Source of the DNA: an uncultured Bacteroidales bacterium
GTDB taxonomy: Bacteria; Bacteroidota; Bacteroidia; Bacteroidales; P3
Assembly: GCA_946540365.1 (NCBI GenBank)
Contig: CAMNIH010000123.1
Location: 1-5,235, forward strand
Direction: 5' to 3'
Length of the DNA: 5,235 nucleotides
Shown: in pieces, positions 1 to 5,235 of the stretch
Numbering within the stretch: the stretch's first letter is position 1
How the letters are laid out: every line of letters starts with the position of its first letter
Position numbers and translations under genes: made by a program
Notes under the pieces: model-generated
The model's database searches: none
What the model was told of the DNA's origin: nothing
The model's input: only the letters and a program-made list of their open reading frames with translations

Positions 1-881
1 GTCTTGCGCTTGCTGCTCATCTCCTCCATGTACTTGTTGTACTCGCGCTCGTAGAGGCGTGTGCGCAGCAGGGCCATGGCCTTCTCCATGTTCTTGATCT
101 GGCTCTTCTGGTCCTGCATCGAGACGACGATGCCGGTGGGCACATGGGTGAGACGCACGGCGCTGTAGGTGGTGTTGACGCTCTGGCCGCCGGGGCCGCT
201 GGCGCAGAAGATCTCCTTCTTGATGTCGGCGGGGTTGAGCTCGACGTCGAACTCCTCGGCCTCGGGCAGCACCACCACGCCGGCCGCCGAGGTGTGGATG
301 CGGCCCTGGGTCTCGGTGGCGGGAACACGCTGCACGCGGTGTACGCCGCTCTCGTACTTCAGCAGGCCGTAGACGCCCTCGCCGCTGACGGTGAAGGAGA
401 TGTCCTTGTAGCCGCCCGACGTGCCCTCGTTGAAGTCGTTGACCTCGATCTTCCAACGCTTCTTCTCGCAGAAGCGGGTGTACATGCGAAACAGGTCGCC
501 TGCGAAGAGGCAGGCCTCGTCACCGCCCGTGCCGCCGCGGATCTCGACCACGGCATTCTTCGAATCCTGCGGGTCGGCCGGGATGAGCAGCAGGCGGATC
601 TCATCCTCCATCTTCTCGCGCCGTTCGGTGGCCGTGGCCAGTTCCTCCTTGGCCATTTCGCGCAGCTCGGCATCCTTCTCGCTCTCGAGCAGCTCGCGGC
701 ACTCGGCGATGCTGTCGAGCAGCGCCTTGTAGTCGTGGTAGGCTTTCACCACCGGCTGCAGATCCTTGTAGTCCTTGCTCAGCTTGACGTAGCGTTTCAT
801 GTCCGCAGTCACCTGCGGGTCGTTCATCTGTTGTTCAATCTCTTGGTAACGGGAGTAAATGGCTTCCAGTTTGTCTAACAT
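1..881 (-). CDS. prfA: Peptide chain release factor 1 (RF1), 3' end cut by window edge
   Basis: Class I release factor that reads UAA and UAG in the ribosomal A site and triggers hydrolysis of peptidyl-tRNA. The minus-strand frame opens with ATG at 881..879 ([18 protein letters not shown]) and stays open to the edge, giving 293 complete codons of a family usually near 360. Seen in order: a helical, charged N-terminal domain (about residues 1-100); the conserved GGTGGDEA (116-123); the RF1 tripeptide anticodon PAT (187-189) within [20 protein letters not shown], where RF2 would carry SPF; and the catalytic GGQ (231-233) in [11 protein letters not shown], whose Gln is normally N5-methylated by PrmC. 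The missing part is the end of the C-terminal domain. There is no frameshift, as expected for prfA. The start lies 24 bp after the upstream stop, with an A-rich leader and no clear Shine-Dalgarno or terminator between, so co-transcription with the surface-protein gene is likely. Confidence 0.97.
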   Translation of the reverse strand, partial: MLDKLEAIYSRYQEIEQQMNDPQVTADMKRYVKLSKDYKDLQPVVKAYHDYKALLDSIAECRELLESEKDAELREMAKEELATATERREKMEDEIRLLLIPADPQDSKNAVVEIRGGTGGDEACLFAGDLFRMYTRFCEKKRWKIEVNDFNEGTSGGYKDISFTVSGEGVYGLLKYESGVHRVQRVPATETQGRIHTSAAGVVVLPEAEEFDVELNPADIKKEIFCASGPGGQSVNTTYSAVRLTHVPTGIVVSMQDQKSQIKNMEKAMALLRTRLYEREYNKYMEEMSSKRK

Positions 882-905
882 ATACTGTTTTGTGTGTTTA
901 TTGTG

Positions 906-3521
906 TTATCGGATAAGGGTGACCGTGCCGCTCGAGGTGTAGGTGGCGTCGGTGGTGTGGGAGTAGCGGCAGAACCACGAGTAGGCCCCCTGCGGGCAGG
1001 GGCGGCCGTCGTCGGTCGTGCCGTCCCAGGGGGCCGACGGATCGGTCAGCGTGCGCACCAGCAGGCCGTAGCGGTCGTAGATGTACATCTCGTATCTGGT
1101 GAGCGTCAGGGTGGTGATGATGCCGAAGCGGTTGTTGGCGTCGGCCTCGGGGACGAACGTGTTGGGGAACCACACGGTGGTGACCTGCACGGGCAGATAG
1201 ATGGTGGTGTCCGAGCAGCAGCCGAGGCGGTTGCAGGTGTGGAGGCCGATGCTGACCGAGTCGGTGTTCAGGTTGCCGAAGGAGTGGACGACGCGCGGCC
1301 CCTCGGCGGTAGCACCGTCCGAGAAGGTCCAGTGCGACGTGGCCCCGTGGGGCGACACATCCTGCAGGCTGACCGTGCTGTTCTCCATGTTGACACGCGG
1401 CGCGCTCATGACGACCGTCGGCGTGGGATAGGGAATCACCTCGATGGTGACCGAGGCCCCCTCGATCGAGCAGGGGTTGTCGGTCGACGGCAGCAGGTAG
1501 TAGGTGGTGCTCTGCTCCGGATGGACGGTGAAGACACTCTGACCCTGGACGCTGTCGAGCGACGGGTCGTGGGGCGACGAGTTCCACGAGTAGTCCACGC
1601 TGCCCGCGGCCGAGAGGGTCACGCTGTCGCCCTTGCAAATGGCCGGCACCGTCGACGAGAGGTCGATGCTCGGCTGGCCGAAGACCGTCACCGTGTCGTA
1701 GGTCGTGTAGCTGCAGCCCGCCGGCGAGGTGGTCGTCAGGCTCACCACATGCACGCCCAGCGGCAGGTGGACCGGCACGTCGAACGCCGTGTCGGCCAGC
1801 ACGCTGTCGTCCACGGCCCACCGCAGCGACAGTCCCTCGTAGGCGCGCACCTCGTTGGAGGCGCGCAGCCCCAGCGGGTCGCTCTCGCACAGGCGGTGCG
1901 TCGAGCAGGTGAACGCCGCCGGCGGCTGCTCCTGCACGTAGAAGGGCACCAGCTCGGCACCCGTGCAGGGGTCGCCGCCCGTGGTGACAAAGAGCTTGGC
2001 CGAGTGCCACCCCGGCTGCCCGAAGGTGTAGGTCACCGTGCTCCCATACACGGTGTCGATGGGCGTCAGGCCCACGCTGTCGGCATAGAAGACCCAGTGG
2101 GTCGAATCGCCATCCTCGCCTTCGACGGTGTAGACGATGCTCGCGTTGTCGAAGGTGACCGTGCGGTCGCAATGCACGTCGACCACCGGAATCACATGCG
2201 GCTTGCGGTTGCTCACATTGGCGTAGATGCGCGACTGGAAGGGACGCTCCGGATTCAGGGCCGACGTCATGACGCACATGAACGTCTGGCGGCTCACCGT
2301 GTCGCCGGCATCGGCGCCCTCGGTCAGCACGAAGTCCTCCAGCCGCGCCGCATACACACCGTCGTCAGGCTCCTCCCCTTCCGGAGGCCAGATCTGGCGG
2401 AAGTCGACGGTGTCCATATAGCTCATGTTGTTGATATACTGGTTGGGGACGGCTCCGCGCGTGGCGGCATACCAGCGGTAGGAGAGCATCCCCTCGGGCG
2501 CCCGCAGGGTGTCCACCACATCGCTCTCCGGGTCGGGACAGCCGCTCGAGGCCAGGATCATCGGCTGGTAGTCGCCGCAGATGTAGGCCATCAGCGGGTC
2601 GACGTTCCAGTTGCAGTCGGAGGTGTACATCTCGATTCGCACATTGTGGTAGAGGTACTTGGTCAGACTGATTGCTACCTTGGTCCACGGCTTGTAGACG
2701 AACGAGCAGGTGTAGCCGCCGAAATCCTGCCCCTGCAGGCCGTCGACCCACGGCGCCGGCAGCGAGCCGCTGAAGTGGGGCGCCGACACCTTGTACCACA
2801 GCGAGTCGTCGATCGGCACCGTGGGCCACGTGCCGTCGTCGTTCTGCTTCACCACGCGGATGCAGAACTCGCCCGCATCGTAGGCCGTGTGGTCGTACTT
2901 GCGCGCCACGATGGCATAGTTGATCAGCAGCAGGGCGTTCTGCGGCGTCACGTAGAGGGTGTAGAACAGCGCCTCGCTGCCCTTGTTGGGCGATGAGGTG
3001 CTGTAGTTGTTGTTCCCGCTTTGGGCCTGGCCGGTGCTGCGCAGGTCGCCCAGCCGGATCGACGAGGTGTATCCCGGCGGGATGCGCGGCATGCCCGACG
3101 TCGGGTCGCTGGCATTGACCGTGTAGCCCACCATGCCGGCATTCAGAACCGTGATGATTTGGAACCGCTTGTCGTTGTTGTCCCACATGCCGTTGGTATT
3201 GGCACAGCTGAAATTGTCCGTACCCGAATTGTAGGTGGTCGACGTGATGTTGGCGTGCCCCGTGATGGCAGGATTGTTGGGGTCGGCACACGAGCTCATG
3301 ATGGTGTAGCCGTCGGTGGTGTCGTTCTGGTTGCTCGTGTAGCAACGCTCGCCCACGCGGGCCGACCAGCCGACGAACGAGAGCGCATTGTTGCCGCTGC
3401 TGAAGAAAAACATGGGGTTGCGGAACTGCGGACACGAATTGTCGTCCTGCGCCGCCACGCCCGCCGGCACCGTCAGCAACAGCGTCAGCGCAACCAGCAT
3501 CGTTTTGATCTTGCCATTCAT
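906..3521 (-). CDS. Secreted multidomain protein with gliding-motility-associated (CHU_C / T9SS type B) C-terminal domain
   Basis: An 871-residue protein predicted to be exported by Sec and then moved across the outer membrane by the type IX system. Residues 1-25 form a signal peptide (MNGKIK, hydrophobic LVALTLLLTVPAGV, AAQ near the cleavage site). Residues about 26-440 match no family I recognise; they are rich in Asn, Ser, Thr, Tyr and Trp, with scattered Cys. Beta-sandwich-like modules follow: about 445-530; 534-613; an Ig-like unit at 615-697 (ICKGDSVTLSAAGS, then TTYYLLPSTDNPC); and a PKD-like unit at 703-780 (WTFSDGATAEGPRVVHSF, then GCCSDTTIYLPV). Residues about 784-871 resemble the CHU_C domain (WFPNTFVPEADANNRF, YEMYIYDRYGLLVRTL, PWDGTTDDGRPCPQGAYSW, SSGTVTLIR), the type B sorting signal. 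All 22 Cys lie after the signal peptide, compatible with disulphides. The ATG overlaps the flippase stop as ATGA and has AGGA six bases upstream. The specific role is unknown; adhesin or surface structural protein is a guess. Confidence 0.93.
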   Translation of the reverse strand: MNGKIKTMLVALTLLLTVPAGVAAQDDNSCPQFRNPMFFFSSGNNALSFVGWSARVGERCYTSNQNDTTDGYTIMSSCADPNNPAITGHANITSTTYNSGTDNFSCANTNGMWDNNDKRFQIITVLNAGMVGYTVNASDPTSGMPRIPPGYTSSIRLGDLRSTGQAQSGNNNYSTSSPNKGSEALFYTLYVTPQNALLLINYAIVARKYDHTAYDAGEFCIRVVKQNDDGTWPTVPIDDSLWYKVSAPHFSGSLPAPWVDGLQGQDFGGYTCSFVYKPWTKVAISLTKYLYHNVRIEMYTSDCNWNVDPLMAYICGDYQPMILASSGCPDPESDVVDTLRAPEGMLSYRWYAATRGAVPNQYINNMSYMDTVDFRQIWPPEGEEPDDGVYAARLEDFVLTEGADAGDTVSRQTFMCVMTSALNPERPFQSRIYANVSNRKPHVIPVVDVHCDRTVTFDNASIVYTVEGEDGDSTHWVFYADSVGLTPIDTVYGSTVTYTFGQPGWHSAKLFVTTGGDPCTGAELVPFYVQEQPPAAFTCSTHRLCESDPLGLRASNEVRAYEGLSLRWAVDDSVLADTAFDVPVHLPLGVHVVSLTTTSPAGCSYTTYDTVTVFGQPSIDLSSTVPAICKGDSVTLSAAGSVDYSWNSSPHDPSLDSVQGQSVFTVHPEQSTTYYLLPSTDNPCSIEGASVTIEVIPYPTPTVVMSAPRVNMENSTVSLQDVSPHGATSHWTFSDGATAEGPRVVHSFGNLNTDSVSIGLHTCNRLGCCSDTTIYLPVQVTTVWFPNTFVPEADANNRFGIITTLTLTRYEMYIYDRYGLLVRTLTDPSAPWDGTTDDGRPCPQGAYSWFCRYSHTTDATYTSSGTVTLIR

Positions 3522-5068
3522 AGCTTTTCCTGTTTACGTTTGATTATCTTGTTGTATTCCCTTTCCACCATCTCGTTCACCGTCGGGCTCACCCGCCAGG
3601 CATACATCGCCGCCAGCAGCGCGGCGGTCAGCACCAGCGTCTTCAGCACCGCGTCGGCCAGCAGGGCCGCCGTCGAGCCCTGTCCCGCCAGCAGGGGCGT
3701 CAGCGTCGCCGCCCACAGGCGGTCCAGCCCGAAGGCCGCCGCCAGCAGCGCCACCGTCTTGGCCTGACCGCCCGAGAAGAGGCTCACCCCCTCGCGCCAC
3801 CACAGATAGCCCAGCAGCAGCGCGAAGTAGAGCACGTAGGCGATCAGCGTTGCCGCTGCCGACCCGTCGATGCCCCACAGGCCGATGAGCCACGTGTTCA
3901 GCCCCACGGCACTCAGCGTGAGCACCAGGATGAACAGCAGCGACCGCGAATAGTGGCGCGAGTAGTTGAGCACGTCGGTCCCGATGGAGAACGACGAGTT
4001 CACCACCTTGGCCATCCCCAGCAGCAGCACCACCCCCGCCCCGCCGGCATAGTTGGCGCCGTTGGGGATGAAGGCGTAGAGGGTGTCCAGATTGATCCAG
4101 ATGACGTAGAAGATCGTCAGGCTCACCATCAGCTGGTGCAGGCTCACCTGGCGCCCCAGCCGGTTCACCTCGGCCCAGTCGCCCTCCTTCACCGCCGACG
4201 CCACCACCGGTCGCGAGATGGCGCCCAGCGACCGGTAGGGCACCTCGACCACGTTGGCTATATAGCTCGCAATGGCATACACACCCGTCAGCGCCGCCCC
4301 GGCCTTCACGCCCAGAAAGAGCGAGTTGATCAGCGGTATGTTGCCCGCCAGCACCGTGGCCGTCATGAAGAAGGTGTAGCGCCCGATCTCGCGCACACGC
4401 TCCCGCGTCAGGAAGCTCCAGTCCACCTTGAATATCCGAAGCCCGCAGCCCGAAATGCGCAGCAGGTAGCACAGGTTGAGCACCATCGCCAACCCGTAGC
4501 TGCCGCAGAACATCCACACAAACGTGTCGATCCCGATCAGCCGGTAGCCGTACAGCAGGTAGGCCGCCAGGTTGAACACCCGGATGCCCACCTCGCGCAC
4601 CATCTTCGGCACCGTGATGCGCATCAGCACCGACGCATTGGTCTCGAACACAGTCATATACAGCGCGAAGAAGGTCAGCATCGGCAGCAGGTGGAAATAG
4701 TCCGCGATCAGGGGCGACTTCACGCTGTACATCTCCACCAGCGGCCCGTGGAACACCAGCAGCAGCAGCGCCAGCACCGTGAATCCCGCCAACGGCAGCA
4801 ACAGCGACAGCCCGAAGATGCCGTGGTTCACCGTCCCTCGCGCCCCGCCGCCCTTGAAATGGGGGAAGAAGCGAACGATCGACGCATTGGTGCCCAACTG
4901 CGCCAGGCACGAGAAAAGCATCGCCGCATCCACCATCACACGCGTCAGGCCCACCTCCTCCTCGGTCAGATAGCGCGTAAGCACGAAGAAGGTGATGACG
5001 AATCCGATCGCCACCCCCAAGTAGTTCGCCAACGCGCCCTTGATGCTCTGCCGTGCTATGACTCCCAT
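3518..5068 (-). CDS. MOP-superfamily polysaccharide / lipid-linked oligosaccharide flippase (Wzx-like)
   Basis: A 516-residue inner-membrane protein of the oligosaccharide flippase type, a family that moves undecaprenyl-linked glycans from the cytoplasmic to the periplasmic face. It begins MGVIARQSIKGALANYLGVA, the usual start of this family (amphipathic entry, then the first membrane segment). Hydrophobic segments are visible near residues 11-30, 42-58, 83-106, 121-140, 160-178, 183-203, 232-253, 262-278, 308-328, 338-360, 376-397, 402-423, 436-456 and 472-491. About 14 helices and about 500 residues are normal for MOP exporters. The tail (about 500-516) is charged and probably cytoplasmic. 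The substrate cannot be read from sequence, and no glycosyltransferase, Wzy or Wzz gene is in the window. ATG at 5068 is the first in frame and follows an A-rich leader. It is the first visible gene of the run, and its stop overlaps the next start by four bases. A different MOP export role (teichoic-type or MurJ-like) is less likely. Confidence 0.9.
   Translation of the reverse strand: MGVIARQSIKGALANYLGVAIGFVITFFVLTRYLTEEEVGLTRVMVDAAMLFSCLAQLGTNASIVRFFPHFKGGGARGTVNHGIFGLSLLLPLAGFTVLALLLLVFHGPLVEMYSVKSPLIADYFHLLPMLTFFALYMTVFETNASVLMRITVPKMVREVGIRVFNLAAYLLYGYRLIGIDTFVWMFCGSYGLAMVLNLCYLLRISGCGLRIFKVDWSFLTRERVREIGRYTFFMTATVLAGNIPLINSLFLGVKAGAALTGVYAIASYIANVVEVPYRSLGAISRPVVASAVKEGDWAEVNRLGRQVSLHQLMVSLTIFYVIWINLDTLYAFIPNGANYAGGAGVVLLLGMAKVVNSSFSIGTDVLNYSRHYSRSLLFILVLTLSAVGLNTWLIGLWGIDGSAAATLIAYVLYFALLLGYLWWREGVSLFSGGQAKTVALLAAAFGLDRLWAATLTPLLAGQGSTAALLADAVLKTLVLTAALLAAMYAWRVSPTVNEMVEREYNKIIKRKQEKL
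3527..3531 (-). promoter_or_regulatory. Ribosome binding site of the CHU_C-domain gene
   Basis: On the minus strand AGGAA lies five bases before the ATG at 3521..3519, inside the last codons of the flippase gene (read as AGGAAAAGCTATGA). It supports this start and, with the ATGA overlap, suggests translational coupling. It stands out because the other two starts have only A-rich leaders, which is common in Bacteroidota. Confidence 0.6.
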
Positions 5069-5143
5069 CGTTCTGTTGTTTTTTTCACACTACTAATCCT
5101 AATCCCCGTAACGCAACTATCGCCACTTTAGTATACACGCCCG

Positions 5144-5151
5144 CAAAAATA
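5144..5151 (-). promoter_or_regulatory. Candidate Bacteroidota -7 promoter element for the flippase-led operon
   Basis: Read on the minus strand this is TATTTTTG, a full match to the TAnnTTTG -7 consensus known for the primary sigma factor of Bacteroidota. It sits about 76 bp upstream of the flippase ATG, implying a leader of roughly 65-70 nt. A TTTG at 5166..5169 could be the -33 element, but the 14-bp gap is shorter than the usual spacing, so that half is weak. Transcription could also start outside the window. Confidence 0.4.
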
Positions 5152-5189
5152 TATTTAGCACCCTCCAAACCCACCATCAGGTCTACCTT

Positions 5190-5220
5190 TTCTTCAGTCG
5201 TTCTTCAGTCGTTCTTCAGT
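5190..5220. repeat. Tandem 11-bp direct repeat, about 2.8 copies
   Basis: The unit TTCTTCAGTCG occurs at 5190..5200 and 5201..5211, both exact. A third copy starts at 5212 and matches for nine bases (to 5220) before the sequence turns into the inverted copy. It lies in the non-coding region upstream of the candidate promoter. The function is unknown; it could be part of a terminator for a gene to the right, a protein-binding array or an interspersed repeat. Confidence 0.85.
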
Positions 5221-5235
5221 GATCACTGAAGAACG
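5210..5235. repeat. Perfect 26-bp palindrome at the window edge
   Basis: The arm CGTTCTTCAGT (5210..5220) is followed by GATC and then the exact reverse complement ACTGAAGAACG (5225..5235). The centre lies between 5222 and 5223. As RNA from either strand it could fold into an 11-bp stem with a GAUC loop. No T-run follows on the minus strand, so it is not a classical terminator in that direction. The plus-strand side lies outside the window. The symmetry may extend past the edge. Confidence 0.9.

Noticed and set aside
144..878. A 244-codon plus-strand frame opposite prfA, rich in Leu, Ala and Val
   Set aside because: It has the same codon-for-codon mirror register with the real prfA frame, whose RF1 motifs are unmistakable. 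There is no independent evidence for it.
1..881. Possibility that the release factor is RF2 (prfB) with a programmed frameshift
   Set aside because: The anticodon tripeptide is PAT rather than SPF, the N-terminus matches RF1, and the frame is continuous with no early in-frame TGA.
906..2277. Long minus-strand frames in other registers inside the CHU_C and flippase genes (for example 898..2277, 2365..3435 and 3534..4910)
   Set aside because: Their products are His/Arg/Gly-rich with no motifs, while the chosen frames show a signal peptide, domains and membrane helices. They are not frameshifted pieces of the real genes, because the real frames are intact from start to stop.
894..2996. A 700-codon open frame on the plus strand opposite the CHU_C-domain gene
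   Set aside because: It is in exact codon register with the minus-strand gene, so its stops would require TTA, CTA or TCA codons there, which this GC-rich gene hardly uses. The product is a low-complexity mix of Arg, His, Val and Gly with no recognisable domain. It is a mirror artefact.
3548..3565. The hexapeptide EREYNK occurs near the end of the flippase and also in the visible end of prfA (33..50)
   Set aside because: The codons differ for Glu and Arg, and the flanking residues do not match. The prfA copy lies in a normally conserved RF1 region. It is coincidence, not duplication.
3953..5131. A 392-codon plus-strand frame opposite the flippase, very rich in His, Gln and Arg
   Set aside because: It is a mirror of the flippase codons: hydrophobic Leu/Val codons on one strand become Gln/His/Asp codons on the other. 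It has no family resemblance. The same applies to the plus-strand frame at 3021..3767, which crosses the boundary of two real genes.
5190..5235. CRISPR array or attachment site
   Set aside because: The repeat unit is only 11 bp with no spacers, and no cas, integrase or tRNA gene is present, so neither reading is supported.

Overview
The window most likely comes from a GC-rich member of the phylum Bacteroidota, plausibly a gut Bacteroidales such as Alistipes/Rikenellaceae. The evidence is a large secreted protein ending in a gliding-motility-associated (CHU_C, type IX secretion type B) C-terminal domain, a TAnnTTTG-type promoter element, and A-rich leaders with little Shine-Dalgarno signal. 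Genus is inferred from base composition and gene style only.

All three genes lie on the minus strand and probably form one transcription unit, read from the right edge to the left. First is a 516-residue multi-pass MOP-superfamily flippase of the polysaccharide/lipid-linked oligosaccharide exporter type (3518..5068). Its stop overlaps the start of the second gene in an ATGA. That gene encodes an 871-residue secreted protein with a signal peptide, an unrecognised Cys-containing N-terminal half, several Ig/PKD-like modules and the CHU_C tail (906..3521). After a 24-bp gap comes prfA, peptide chain release factor 1 (1..881), cut by the left window edge after 293 of roughly 360 codons.

The only sizeable non-coding stretch is 5069..5235, upstream of the flippase. 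It is AT-richer than the genes. It holds a candidate -7 promoter element and, at the right edge, an 11-bp tandem repeat that runs into a perfect 26-bp palindrome, which may continue outside the window.

The flippase and the secreted protein look translationally coupled, which suggests a shared cell-surface role such as glycan export plus a surface protein. This is inference: the window contains no glycosyltransferase and no PorP/SprF-like partner. prfA is a housekeeping gene that appears to be co-transcribed by proximity. I found no CRISPR array, tRNA, rRNA, insertion sequence or clearly novel system. The long plus-strand reading frames are codon-for-codon mirrors of the real genes.
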